This document shows positions 34,448 to 43,293 of a stretch of 64,000 bases of DNA, one piece after another. The stretch's first letter is position 1; each line of letters begins with the position of its first letter. Position numbers and translations under genes: made by a program. The notes beneath the pieces are model-generated. The model was given only the letters and a program-made list of their open reading frames with translations, did not search any database and had not been told where the DNA came from. Source of the stretch: Gammaproteobacteria bacterium. GTDB taxonomy: Bacteria > Pseudomonadota > Gammaproteobacteria > Ga0077536. Location: the NCBI GenBank assembly GCA_016191285.1, contig JACPPA010000004.1, positions 62,001 through 126,000 of the forward strand. The letters are read 5' to 3'.

Positions 34448-35368
34448 ATGACAAGCATTAAGAAGACTCTCGCGGCATTAACGATTTGCTGCGCCGTTAT
34501 TACCGATGTCATGGCTGAAGTACATATTTTTGCTTGCGAGCCAGAATGGGCGGCGCTCGCCAAAGAACTCGTTGGCGATACCGCCGAGGTCTATAGCGCT
34601 ACGACCGCGCTACAAGATCCCCATCAAATTCAAGCGCGCCCGAGTCTGATCGCGCATGCGCGGAATGCCGACCTAATGATTTGTTCTGGCGCCGAGCTTG
34701 AAACGGGATGGCTGCCGCAAGTACAGAGGCAGGCTGGCAACGCCAAAATTCAGGCCAATGGCCCAGGCTACTTTGAGGCCTCGTCGGTCGTGCCGCGCCT
34801 CGAAGTGCCGGCGACGGTCGATCGTTCACAGGGTGATGTTCACGCCGGCGGTAACCCGCACATTCAAACAAATCCACATAACATCGCGCTCGTCGCGGCC
34901 GCGCTGTCGGCGCGACTAAGTCAAATCGATCCGGCGCATGCCGCGCAATACCACAGCCGTTACGAAGATTTTCAACAACGCTGGCAAGCCGCGATCGTGC
35001 GTTGGGAACAAGCACTAGGGCTGGTGCGTGGCAAAGCCGTGGTGACCCACCACAAATACTGGGTCTATTTGCTAACTTGGTTGGATTTGCATGAGGTAGC
35101 GACACTAGAACCCAAACCCGGCGTGCCGGCCAATGTGGCCCATCTCGCGGAGGTGTTAGCGCTCGTCAAGCAACAACCGGTGCTCGCCATCCTGCGCACG
35201 CCCTATGACCCGCCGCAACCGTCGGCGTGGCTCGCCGAAAGAACTAATCTTTCGGCGGTCGTCTTGCCAGGGACCGTCGGTGGTTTGCCGGGTACAGACG
35301 ATCTTTTCGGTTTATTCGATCAGACCGTGAAAATTCTATTGCAGCTATCGAACGGAACTTCGTCATGA
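34448..35368 (+). CDS. metal ABC transporter periplasmic binding protein (ZnuA-like)
   Basis: The 306-residue protein has a signal peptide (TLAALTICCAVITDVMAEV) and the cluster A-1 metal-binding fold. His residues lie in ALQDPHQIQARPS, GGNPHIQTNPHN and TTHHKYWVYL/VVTHHKY, with an acidic ligand region near the end. Members bind Zn2+ or Mn2+ in the periplasm and deliver it to a ZnuB-type permease. GGAGACGTC precedes the ATG. It overlaps the permease gene by four bases. Zinc is inferred; manganese is the main alternative. Confidence 0.88.
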   Translation: MTSIKKTLAALTICCAVITDVMAEVHIFACEPEWAALAKELVGDTAEVYSATTALQDPHQIQARPSLIAHARNADLMICSGAELETGWLPQVQRQAGNAKIQANGPGYFEASSVVPRLEVPATVDRSQGDVHAGGNPHIQTNPHNIALVAAALSARLSQIDPAHAAQYHSRYEDFQQRWQAAIVRWEQALGLVRGKAVVTHHKYWVYLLTWLDLHEVATLEPKPGVPANVAHLAEVLALVKQQPVLAILRTPYDPPQPSAWLAERTNLSAVVLPGTVGGLPGTDDLFGLFDQTVKILLQLSNGTSS

Positions 35369-36156
35369 TCCTGACGCAGTTCGACTGGGGTTTGCTGCGA
35401 GCCCCTTTTGCGGCAGGTTTAATTGTTTTGGCGACGCATGTGGTGTTCGGGCGCGAGGTCCTGGCGCGCGGGATCATTTTTATTGATTTAACCATCGCGC
35501 AAATTGCAGCCCTTGGAGTGGTCGTCGCTGAATTATTCAGCACGACCCTCAATGATTGGCAAATTCAATTGGCGGGCGGCGTTGCCGCGCTTGCCGCCTC
35601 TGGACTCCTGGTGGTGACTGAAAAGCACTGGCCTCGGCTGCAAGAAGCGTTGATCGGCTGTCTGTACGTCGTGGCGGCCAGCGCGGCGATTCTACTATTG
35701 GCCAACAATCCTCATGGTGCTGAACATTTTGCGCAATTGCTCGCCGGTCAGATTTTGTGGGTGACTTCGGATCGCTTACTGCCGATCGGAGTGCTCTCCA
35801 TTGCAATTCTGTTCACGTGGATTTTTATCGCGAAAGGACAGCGCGCCTATTTTTATCCGTTGTTCGCGCTCACGGTTACTGCCTCGGTCCAACTCGTTGG
35901 GGTGTATTTGGTATTCGCGAGTCTAATTTTGCCCGCACTCGCCGCGCATGGCCTGAAGAAGTTCACGGGGCATTGCGTCGGCTACGGGGTCGGAATTGTC
36001 GGATACGTTGGTGGGCTGGCACTGTCCGTACCCACTGATCTCCCGAGTGGACCATTGATTGTCTGTGCCCTGGCCGTGACTGCATTAATAGCGGCGGTGC
36101 TTCGTCGAAGCACCGAATTTAACTCTCTCAGAAGAGATAAGTTAAGCTGCCGGTGA
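35365..36156 (+). CDS. metal ABC transporter permease (ZnuB-like)
   Basis: The 263-residue membrane protein has about eight hydrophobic segments (for example FAAGLIVLATHVVFG, LIGCLYVVAASAAILLLANN, LFALTVTASVQLVGVYLVFA) and the ABC-3 family pattern ARGIIFIDLTIAQIAALGVV. It forms the inner-membrane channel for the metal delivered by the binding protein. No ATPase subunit (ZnuC-like) is encoded in this operon or elsewhere in the window. Its 3' end overlaps the convergent outer-membrane protein gene by 29 bases. Confidence 0.9.
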   Translation: MILTQFDWGLLRAPFAAGLIVLATHVVFGREVLARGIIFIDLTIAQIAALGVVVAELFSTTLNDWQIQLAGGVAALAASGLLVVTEKHWPRLQEALIGCLYVVAASAAILLLANNPHGAEHFAQLLAGQILWVTSDRLLPIGVLSIAILFTWIFIAKGQRAYFYPLFALTVTASVQLVGVYLVFASLILPALAAHGLKKFTGHCVGYGVGIVGYVGGLALSVPTDLPSGPLIVCALAVTALIAAVLRRSTEFNSLRRDKLSCR

Positions 36157-37087
36157 CTTTGTAATCTTCACCGAGCTGGGTGCCATTGAGATCGTGAAAG
36201 ATCGCGGCTTGGTAGGTTGTCTCGAATATCCACTTTTTCCCGATGATGGCCTGCAACCCTGGCGTTATATAAAGCACATGACCGCCGCTGTCGAAAACTA
36301 GAACCCCCTCCTCGTGTTCATGGCCGCGGCATTCACCGTTTACGCCTAGGGAAATAAACCAGCGCATCGACGAATTATTCAACACTGTTGGCAGCACGCG
36401 ATATTTCGCGGTTATATCGTAGTTCAAGGAGTCGCCGAATTGATGCGGGGTGGCGCCGAACTCTCCCTCGGTGGTGATCGAGGCCAGGACATTCGCCGCG
36501 AGGCTAAATCGATCGATTGCGTGACTGGCGGATAGGCCCATGAGGATGTCGGTTGAACCGGTACCAAGCTGGATATGTGCGTCGAGGAACCCGCCATTAT
36601 CATCCCGCCCCTCGGTGCTCCCAGACGGCAGCTTAACGCCCAAGGTCGCCGCTACCAACGTGGTCGAGGTTAACGCGTGATGGCGCAGGAACGTATAACG
36701 CCCGAACGCGGCGATATCACCCGCTCCATCGTCCCCTCCCCGTGCCGTATCGAGAGCGACATTGCCCTCCGCGCCCGTACTTACGCCGCCATCGCCGTGC
36801 GTGCTGCGCACGGGAACATTCAACATCAACAGAAAATCTTCGCTGACGCCATAAAATCCGGAAATTTCCGTGGTCCAGAATTCTTCTCGCGCGTTAGGAT
36901 TCGTCACTTCGTCCGTGCCCTGATACACCGAGCCTAGAACACTGTACCTTTCGTTTACTCGCAATCCCGCACCACTGAGCGACTGCAATGGCGAGATCCC
37001 TTGCGAGATTAAACAAAAGTCGCAACCGAAGGCAGAGGAGATCGCGGTGGCGCAGACCAAACCGAGGGTACAGGAGCGAATGTGCAT
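36128..37087 (-). CDS. outer-membrane beta-barrel protein with N-terminal CDFC motif
   Basis: The 319-residue protein has a signal peptide (SCTLGLVCATAISSAFG) followed by CDFCLISQGISPLQSLSG, where a Cys-x-x-Cys sits at the mature N-terminus. The rest alternates beta strands (RYSVLGSVYQGTDEV, FGRYTFLRHHALTS) and ends in LTYLF, an outer-membrane C-terminus. The CDFC...GISPL start occurs in transporter-like proteins of metal or redox loci, as far as I recall. It is divergent from regB, with a RegA-type palindrome between them, so redox control is plausible. Confidence 0.72.
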   Translation of the reverse strand: MHIRSCTLGLVCATAISSAFGCDFCLISQGISPLQSLSGAGLRVNERYSVLGSVYQGTDEVTNPNAREEFWTTEISGFYGVSEDFLLMLNVPVRSTHGDGGVSTGAEGNVALDTARGGDDGAGDIAAFGRYTFLRHHALTSTTLVAATLGVKLPSGSTEGRDDNGGFLDAHIQLGTGSTDILMGLSASHAIDRFSLAANVLASITTEGEFGATPHQFGDSLNYDITAKYRVLPTVLNNSSMRWFISLGVNGECRGHEHEEGVLVFDSGGHVLYITPGLQAIIGKKWIFETTYQAAIFHDLNGTQLGEDYKVTGSLTYLF

Positions 37088-37149
37088 GTCGCGTTAGACC
37101 TAAGCGGGAAGGATCGCGCGATTGTAGGGAGAATTCTCGATGACTGGGA

Positions 37150-37166
37150 TGCGACAAATTGTCGCA
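37150..37166. promoter_or_regulatory. probable RegA/PrrA binding site
   Basis: TGCGACAA-A-TTGTCGCA is a perfect 8-bp inverted repeat. It fits the published RegA/PrrA/RegR pattern GCGNC-Nx-GNCGC with a five-base spacer. It lies 34 bases upstream of the regB start and 62 bases upstream of the divergent outer-membrane gene, so it could control both. Confidence 0.65.
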
Positions 37167-37200
37167 GCAGACCGTGGCCCGATTACTCTAAAATTGCAGG

Positions 37201-38439
37201 ATGACGACGATCGCGCCAAGCCTATTACGTACTCTGACGGTCCTGCGTTGGATCGCCGTGCTCGGGCAAGCGGGTACCGTTTTCGTGGTGATACACACCT
37301 TGAATATCCCATTAGATCCGGCGCCGCTATGGCTGGGGATCGGTGCATTGGCGCTGTTTAACGTGTGGGCAATGCGCCGCGCGACCCGCGTGCGGCAGCT
37401 GTATCCCCTCGAAGTCATCGGGCACCTCGCGGTCGATGTACTGATCCTCGCATGGTTGGTAGCCAACGCGGGAGGCGTGATGAACCCCTTCGGTTCGCTC
37501 TTCCTGTTGCCCATCGCGTTGGTTACCGTCGCGCTACCACCTTTCTGGGTGGGCGTGACGACCGCCCTCTGTGGCCTCGGTTATGCGGCTTCGACGCTGC
37601 TCGGGCCTCGTCTTCCGCACCTCCATGGCGGGCTCAGTGACGCGTTCGATCTGCACCTGCTCGGCATGACCGCCAACTTCATCGTGTCGACGCTGGTAGT
37701 TGCCTGCTTCGGCACCTGGTTGACGCAGACGCTGCGCCAGCGCGAAAAGGAATTGGCGGATATGAAGGAACGGTTCACGCGTGACGAAGGAATCCTCGCG
37801 CTCGCCACTCACGCGGCGGCGGTCGCGCATGAATTGAACACCCCCATCGCGACCCTGACCTTGATGCTAGAGGACCAGTTGGATCAACGCGGCACGGCGG
37901 ATCCGATGCGTGAAGATCTCGAGCTGATGCGAACCTTGGTTAATGCCTGTCGCGATCGCGTTCGAGATCTCGCCGCGCCCGCGAGTGGCGATGAGTGCAA
38001 GTCGCGGACAGTGACGACGGAACTTGACCGCGTGATCGAACGGTGGTGCTTGCTGCGCCCCGAAATAAAGCTAAACCGGCGCGCGCTGCTCGCGCCGGAC
38101 GCGGTCGGCACAATCGATGTCGGCATCGGACATCTCCTGCAAGCATTGCTTAACAATGCGGCGGATGCCAGCGCCCGTGAGGGCTCGCCGCAGATCGATC
38201 TGGATTTGCAGATTGTTAACCGCAATTTGATTGGCGCGGTGCGTGATTATGGCGGCCGATTCAATCAGAGTGCCAGCCGCTTACCGCGGACGTTGTTTCA
38301 GTCCACGAAGCCCGGTGGCCTGGGTCTCGGGCTTGTCCTCTCGCACGCGACCGTGGAGCGACTGGGCGGTGAACTGTCGATCGCAGCGGCAGAGGACCGT
38401 GGTGTCGTGGTTCGCTTCTCATTACCACTCACCCAATAG
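37201..38439 (+). CDS. regB: redox-sensing histidine kinase RegB/PrrB
   Basis: RegB senses quinone-pool and redox state in the inner membrane and phosphorylates RegA. The 412-residue protein has six hydrophobic segments before residue 175. It carries the RegB quinone-site motif GGVMNPF (91-97), the H-box AAAVAHELNTPIATL with phospho-acceptor His210, and Cys250 in VNACRDRVRDL at the place of RegB's redox-active Cys. The N-box (LNNAADAS) and G-box (GLGLGLVLSHATVERLGG) are intact. This set of motifs is specific to RegB/PrrB/ActS. It is followed 11 bases later by regA. The upstream palindrome suggests autoregulation. Confidence 0.95.
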   Translation: MTTIAPSLLRTLTVLRWIAVLGQAGTVFVVIHTLNIPLDPAPLWLGIGALALFNVWAMRRATRVRQLYPLEVIGHLAVDVLILAWLVANAGGVMNPFGSLFLLPIALVTVALPPFWVGVTTALCGLGYAASTLLGPRLPHLHGGLSDAFDLHLLGMTANFIVSTLVVACFGTWLTQTLRQREKELADMKERFTRDEGILALATHAAAVAHELNTPIATLTLMLEDQLDQRGTADPMREDLELMRTLVNACRDRVRDLAAPASGDECKSRTVTTELDRVIERWCLLRPEIKLNRRALLAPDAVGTIDVGIGHLLQALLNNAADASAREGSPQIDLDLQIVNRNLIGAVRDYGGRFNQSASRLPRTLFQSTKPGGLGLGLVLSHATVERLGGELSIAAAEDRGVVVRFSLPLTQ

Positions 38440-38450
38440 GCGCACTGAGC

Positions 38451-38987
38451 ATGAAGGGATTGTTAGTCGATGATGACCCCGTGTACTCGCGCGTCTTGGC
38501 GAACTCGCTTGCGCGCCGCGGCTACGACATCGAACTCGCGCACGATGGTGCCTCGGCGCTGGCGTGTGCGCGACGCGCGCTGCCGGACTTTGTGTTACTC
38601 GATCTGAGGCTCGTCGGCGAATCAGGGTTGGAATTAATTGCGCCGTTGCGCGAAATGCGCGCTGACGTGCAGATTGTGCTGGTGACAGGGTATGCGAGCA
38701 TCGCGACCGCGGTCGAAGCGATGAAACGCGGAGCGGACAATTACCTCGCTAAGCCGGTTACCTGTGAAGCACTAATTCGAGTGTTAAATTCACAGGACAG
38801 TGGCCACCGCGACGTCGCGACAATGCTGCCATTATCGCGTCTAGAATGGGAACACATTCAGCAGGCACTGCTGGAGTGCGACGGAAATATTTCCGCAGCG
38901 GCGCGACTGTTAGGCATGCACCGACGTTCGTTGCAGCGCAAGCTCGCGCAACGTCCGAGTGCCGTACGTCGAGTCGGTGCCGATTAA
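38451..38987 (+). CDS. regA: response regulator RegA/PrrA
   Basis: The 178-residue regulator has a receiver domain (LLVDDDP at 4-10, phospho-acceptor Asp51 in FVLLDLRL, VTGYASIATAVEAMK, Lys in LAKPVT). A Fis-like helix-turn-helix tail follows, with ECDGNISAAARLLGMHRRSL at about residues 142-161. That tail is nearly invariant in RegA/PrrA/ActR. It controls photosynthesis, respiration, carbon and nitrogen fixation genes in alphaproteobacteria and related functions elsewhere. The regulated set here is unknown. Confidence 0.95.
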   Translation: MKGLLVDDDPVYSRVLANSLARRGYDIELAHDGASALACARRALPDFVLLDLRLVGESGLELIAPLREMRADVQIVLVTGYASIATAVEAMKRGADNYLAKPVTCEALIRVLNSQDSGHRDVATMLPLSRLEWEHIQQALLECDGNISAAARLLGMHRRSLQRKLAQRPSAVRRVGAD

Positions 38988-39148
38988 ATTTTACGGTTAA
39001 CGCGTATTCGCGTGAATCAAGCTTTACGCTGCCATGGAAGACGATGCTTCCGCATTACCACTTCTGGCTTTTTTGAAACGCGAGACGACCATTACCAATG
39101 ACCTGGGATCGTTCCAATAAGGGTCGACTGCCGCAATGAATTCGTGAT

Positions 39149-39397
39149 TTAACCACCGCCAATCAAGGGCAGGAAATGCACTTCACTATGCTGCGTAATA
39201 GGTTCCAGCAGCGGCTCTTGGAAAATCACGCCGTCAATGGCGACGGCGGTGCGCACGCTCACCGCCGCGGCCAGGCCTGGGAAACGTCGCTCGAGCGCGT
39301 CGATCAGGGCGCGATAGTCGGCCGCCTCAATCGTTACCGTGGTCTGCCCACCGGCGTAGCGGCGGGCCAGCTCGCCCTGCAGAACCACCGTGGCCAC
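39149..39397 (-). CDS. MoaD/ThiS-family sulfur carrier protein
   Basis: The 82-residue ubiquitin-fold protein ends in LPLIGGG, the Gly-Gly terminus that is thiocarboxylated for sulfur transfer. The core reads VVLQGELARRYAGGQTTVTI then ALIDALERRFPGLAAAV. The GTG start at 39397 follows GAGGAC. It lies six bases after the large subunit of a molybdenum hydroxylase, so it is probably dedicated to molybdopterin supply or cofactor sulfuration for that enzyme. No MoaE or activating enzyme is in the window. Confidence 0.83.
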   Translation of the reverse strand: MATVVLQGELARRYAGGQTTVTIEAADYRALIDALERRFPGLAAAVSVRTAVAIDGVIFQEPLLEPITQHSEVHFLPLIGGG

Positions 39398-39403
39398 GTG
39401 TCC

Positions 39404-41698
39404 TCAGGTCGACCGTTTCGCCCGGTCGATGGTGGCGAGGATCCGCGGCGGGGAGAGCGGCAGATCCGTCATCCTGATGCCAATGGCGCGCGACACCGCA
39501 TTCGCCACCGCCGCCAGCGGCGGCACGATCGGAACTTCGCCCACCCCGCGCACGCCGAACGGATGTCCGGGATTAGGCACTTCGACCAGCACCGTATCGA
39601 TCATCGGCAGATCGGAAGCGACCGGCATCCGGTAATCGAGAAACCCGGGATTCAGCAATCGACCTTGCTGGTCGTAAATATATTCTTCATTCAACGCCCA
39701 CCCGATCCCCTGCACCGCGCCGCCTTGGAGCTGGCCCTCGACATAGCTTGGGTGGATCGCGCGGCCCACATCTTGAATCGCGGTATAGCGCAGAATTTTG
39801 ACTGCGCCCGTTTCGGGATCGACTTCCACATCGCACAGATGGGTGCCGAAACCCGGGCCTGCACCCGACGCGTTAATCGACGCCGTGCCGCTGATTGGCC
39901 CACCGGTCTTCGCACAGCTGTGCGCGATGGCCGCCATCGACAGCGGCGCGCGCGGTTCTTCGGTGGTACGCGTGCAATAGGCCATGCCGTCACGCCATTC
40001 CACTTCGGCAAACTCAACCTTCCACAGCTTCGCCGCGCGCTCCCGCAATTGTCGAACAGTGTCTTGCGCCGCTTCGACTACTGCCATGCCGGTCGCAAAA
40101 GTGACGCGGCTACCACCCGTTAGAAAGCTATAGGCGATTTGCGCCGTGTCGCCAATGATGGGTTTGACCTTCGCCAGATCGATACCCAACACCTCGGCCG
40201 CCATCATCGCCATCGACGCGCGCGATCCCCCGATATCCGGATTGCCCGTCACAACCTCGGCCGTGCCGTCTTCATTGACGTGCACGGCGGCGCTGGACTG
40301 GCCGCCAATGTTGAACCAGAAGCCCGACGCAATGCCGCGACCCTGGTTCGGACCCAGCGGTGCCGAATAGTGCGGATGCGCTTTCGCGGCGGCGAGCGTT
40401 TCGGCATAGCCGATTTCTAAAAACTTTGGTCCATAGAGCGCGCGCGTGCCCGCCTTGGCGGCGTTCATCGCCCGCAATTCGAGTGGATCGAGGCCGAGTT
40501 GCTGCGCAATTTCGTCCAGCGCCGACTCAACGCCAAACGCCGCCATCGGCGCGCCCGGTGCGCGATACGCGGCGCATTTCGGGCGATTCGACACCACGTC
40601 GTAACACACCGCTTTCGCGTGCTTGAGATCGTACGGTGCAAAGCCGGTCATGCCGCCGAGCATCGCCGGTGAACCCGGGTAAGCGCCGGCTTGGTATTTG
40701 AGAATCATCTCGCCAGCCGTCAACGTGCCATTACGCTTGGCGCCGAGTTTGACCCACACGTGCGTGCCAGAGGTGGGGCCCGACGCTCGAAATACTTCGG
40801 AACGGGTCATGACCATCTTGACCGGCCGACCTGATTGGCGGGCCAATGCCATCGCCAACGGTTCTAAATAGACGGTGGTCTTCCCGCCGAAACCGCCGCC
40901 GATTTCGGCGGGGATGACTCGGATCTGTCCGATCTCGACCTTGAGCAGTTTGGCGCAAAACTCGCGCACCATGAAATGCCCCTGGCTGCTGGTCCAAATG
41001 GTCGCCATCCCATCAGCCCCCATCGCCGCCGCACAAGCATGGGGTTCGATGTAGCCCTGATGGACGGGTTGCGTGGTGTATTCACGTTCAACAATGATGT
41101 CTGCTTCGGCGAAGCCCTGGGCGATATCGCCGAGGACGAACTGCGTGCGCCCGGCGATATTCGATGGCGTGGTCGGCTGCGGATCGATCCCAGTCGTGAA
41201 GAGATCGTCATGCAGCAGTGGCGCGTTATCGCGCATGGCCTCGCGTACGTCGATCACATGCGGCAGCACTTCGTAATTAACTTTGATCAGCGCCACGGCA
41301 TGCGCCGCGATCGCCGCGGTCGTCGCCGCCACCGCGGCAACGGCATGCCCTTCGTAGAGCGCTTTGTGGCGCGCAATGACGTTATGCGACACATCGCGAA
41401 AATTGATAGGCGCTTCGCCGCCGGCGGCGATCTCGGAGGGCAGATCAGGAAAATCCTCCGCCGTAACGACCGCGTGAACGCCAGCCAGCGCGCGCGCGGC
41501 ACTGACATCGATGGATTTGATCCGCGCGTGTGCATGCGGACTGCGCACGACCTCGCCGACCAGCATCCCCGGCAGTTGATAGTCGGCGCCGAATGCCGCG
41601 CGTCCGGTGACCTTGTCCATGCCGTCCGGACGGACTGGTCGGGTACCCACCCATTTAAAGGTCGGATTTTTGATAAAGGTCTGTTTTTCATTACCCAT
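39404..41698 (-). CDS. xanthine dehydrogenase-family molybdopterin-binding (large) subunit
   Basis: The 764-residue large subunit binds the molybdenum cytosine or guanine dinucleotide cofactor. It shows VGEVVRSPHAHARIKSIDVS, IGGGFGGKTTVYLEPLA (Mo-site loop), AAYRAPGAPMAAFGVESALD, and the C-terminal HPFGVRGVGEVPIVPP with the catalytic Glu. The CO-dehydrogenase marker AYRCSFR is absent, so it is an aldehyde, N-heterocycle or aromatic hydroxylase rather than CODH. ATG 41698 was chosen over the upstream start because family similarity begins there; it overlaps the small-subunit gene by eight bases. Substrate unknown. Confidence 0.93.
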   Translation of the reverse strand: MGNEKQTFIKNPTFKWVGTRPVRPDGMDKVTGRAAFGADYQLPGMLVGEVVRSPHAHARIKSIDVSAARALAGVHAVVTAEDFPDLPSEIAAGGEAPINFRDVSHNVIARHKALYEGHAVAAVAATTAAIAAHAVALIKVNYEVLPHVIDVREAMRDNAPLLHDDLFTTGIDPQPTTPSNIAGRTQFVLGDIAQGFAEADIIVEREYTTQPVHQGYIEPHACAAAMGADGMATIWTSSQGHFMVREFCAKLLKVEIGQIRVIPAEIGGGFGGKTTVYLEPLAMALARQSGRPVKMVMTRSEVFRASGPTSGTHVWVKLGAKRNGTLTAGEMILKYQAGAYPGSPAMLGGMTGFAPYDLKHAKAVCYDVVSNRPKCAAYRAPGAPMAAFGVESALDEIAQQLGLDPLELRAMNAAKAGTRALYGPKFLEIGYAETLAAAKAHPHYSAPLGPNQGRGIASGFWFNIGGQSSAAVHVNEDGTAEVVTGNPDIGGSRASMAMMAAEVLGIDLAKVKPIIGDTAQIAYSFLTGGSRVTFATGMAVVEAAQDTVRQLRERAAKLWKVEFAEVEWRDGMAYCTRTTEEPRAPLSMAAIAHSCAKTGGPISGTASINASGAGPGFGTHLCDVEVDPETGAVKILRYTAIQDVGRAIHPSYVEGQLQGGAVQGIGWALNEEYIYDQQGRLLNPGFLDYRMPVASDLPMIDTVLVEVPNPGHPFGVRGVGEVPIVPPLAAVANAVSRAIGIRMTDLPLSPPRILATIDRAKRST

Positions 41699-42179
41699 GA
41701 CGGGCCTCCTGGCGCATGTTGGTGGCGGCACCCATCACCGCGCGAATAATTTTGTCGTAACCCGTGCACCGACAGAGATTGCCGGCGAGCCAATAACGGA
41801 TCTCGGTCTCGGTGGGATTCGAATTGCGCTCGAGCAGCGCCTTGGCGGCGACGATGAAGCCAGGCGTGCAGATGCCGCACTGCAAAGCCGCATCTTCGAG
41901 AAATTGTTGCTGCAACGGATGCAGCGAATTGCCCTGCGCGACCCCTTCGATGGTCGCCACCTCGGCTCCCGCGGCCTCGACGCCGAGCACCAGACACGAG
42001 CACACTAGGCGACCATTCAGCATGACGCTACAGGCGCCGCAATCGCCTGAACCACAGCCTTCCTTGCTGCCCGTTAAGCCGAGTTCATCGCGCAGCACAT
42101 CCAGCAGGGTTTGCTGCGTTTCACACAGATATTCGACTGCTTCGCCGTTGATCGTCGCCGACACATGATGCTTAGACAT
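41691..42179 (-). CDS. xanthine dehydrogenase-family [2Fe-2S] small subunit
   Basis: The 162-residue subunit has a plant-type [2Fe-2S] cluster (GCGSGDCGACSVMLNGRLVC) and the second, helical-domain cluster (QCGICTPGFIVAAKALL and LCRCTGYDKI). It passes electrons from the Mo site to FAD. The order medium-small-large-MoaD with near-zero gaps shows one operon. Length and cysteine spacing are normal. Confidence 0.95.
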   Translation of the reverse strand: MSKHHVSATINGEAVEYLCETQQTLLDVLRDELGLTGSKEGCGSGDCGACSVMLNGRLVCSCLVLGVEAAGAEVATIEGVAQGNSLHPLQQQFLEDAALQCGICTPGFIVAAKALLERNSNPTETEIRYWLAGNLCRCTGYDKIIRAVMGAATNMRQEARHG

Positions 42180-42182
42180 TGA

Positions 42183-43052
42183 TTAATTCCCCTTCGCGCG
42201 TTGGAGCGCGATCACGGCCGCACGACGGGCGAGCACGCCGGCCACACGGGTTCTGAATTCGATGGTGCCGCGCTTGTCGTCGATCGGTGTACACGCGGCG
42301 CTGGCGGCAGCGGCCAATTTTTCCAGCGCTGCGTTATCGACCGGTGTGCCGACGAGGGCCGTCGCGCCCGCCGGCACCAGCAGCGGTCGCGGCGCCACCG
42401 CGCCGAGTGCGAGTCGCGCGGCAGTACAGCGACCGTTGGCGTCCAACGTCAAACTGACACCAGCGCCGACCACCGCGATATCCATCTCGGTGCGCGGGAT
42501 GAAGCGCAGGTAGGCGTCGCCCGAATGTGCGGGACGCGCTGGCAGTAAAAAGTCGACGATGAATTCACCCTGGGCGAGGGAGGTTTTTCCCGGACTGATG
42601 ACGATATCCTCCACCGCCGCTTCACGCCGCCCCGCTGGACCGGCAATCGTGCAGCGCGCGCCGGCCGCAATCAACGCGGGGACGCTGTCCGCCGCGGGCG
42701 ACGCATTACAGAGATTTCCACCCAAGCTCGCACGCCCCTGAATCTGCGTGGAGCCGATGAGCTGAAACGCCTCGACCACCCCCGGCCATTGGGCGACGAC
42801 GTCGGCACGTTCGCTCAACTCGGCGCCCGCCACCGCCGCACCGATCCGACATCCGGCTGCGGTAACCTGGATTTGCTTCAGTTCGGCAATACCTTTGATA
42901 TCGACCACGAGCCCGGGTCGAACATTCCCGGCGCGCAATTGCACCAGCAGATCGGTGCCGCCAGCGAGCACGCGCACTGGTTCGTTAGCACTCGCGAGGC
43001 TGCGAACCGCATCGTCAACGCTGTTCGGCCTGACATATTTAATCGCTTCCAT
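42183..43052 (-). CDS. xanthine dehydrogenase-family FAD-binding (medium) subunit
   Basis: The 289-residue subunit begins with YVRPNSVDDAVRSLASANEP and shows the FAD loops LAGGTDLLVQLRAGNVRPG and GRASLGGNLCNASPAADSVP. The C-terminal CO_deh_flav_C domain includes AYLRFIPRTEMDIAVVGAGV. It is first in the operon, with GGAGGCAGG directly before the ATG. Together the three subunits form the classic heterotrimer. Confidence 0.94.
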   Translation of the reverse strand: MEAIKYVRPNSVDDAVRSLASANEPVRVLAGGTDLLVQLRAGNVRPGLVVDIKGIAELKQIQVTAAGCRIGAAVAGAELSERADVVAQWPGVVEAFQLIGSTQIQGRASLGGNLCNASPAADSVPALIAAGARCTIAGPAGRREAAVEDIVISPGKTSLAQGEFIVDFLLPARPAHSGDAYLRFIPRTEMDIAVVGAGVSLTLDANGRCTAARLALGAVAPRPLLVPAGATALVGTPVDNAALEKLAAAASAACTPIDDKRGTIEFRTRVAGVLARRAAVIALQRAKGN

Positions 43053-43188
43053 CCTGCCTCCGCCATTAGTCGTTCAAATTATCACTATATTTGCACAGAA
43101 CGCATGCACGCAATGCGAAACCGTACGTTTTCTTCGACCTGGGGTTGTCCCACGTCGAACCTGCATAATTCGCGTTGCTGCACCGCGT

Positions 43189-43251
43189 TGTGGGGGCCGC
43201 TTTAGCGGCGAATCTTTGGAGGATCCCTATTCGCGGCTAAAGCCGCTCCCA
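43189..43251. repeat. GTGGGGGCCGC/GGGAGCGGC palindromic repeat
   Basis: TTGTGGGGGCCGCTTTAGCG faces TTCGCGGCTAAAGCCGCTCC in inverted orientation. It is the second member of the repeat type at 3196-3263 and lies between the Mo-hydroxylase promoter and the DUF779 gene end. Confidence 0.7.
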
Positions 43252-43293
43252 TCATCGACTCCTCGCGAGATCGAAGTTCATCGCGGAACGACG

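Noticed and set aside
39176-40123. 315-residue plus frame opposite the Mo-hydroxylase large subunit
   Set aside because: Antisense of a conserved coding region; His/Arg-rich composition without motifs.
41287-42003. 238-residue minus frame across the Mo-hydroxylase small and large subunit genes
   Set aside because: Different frame from both subunits, whose cofactor motifs are complete; the product is Arg-rich noise.
41691-43052. Aerobic CO dehydrogenase (coxMSL)
   Set aside because: Subunit order and folds fit, but the large subunit has AYRAPGAP instead of the AYRCSFR loop required for the Cu-Mo CO site.
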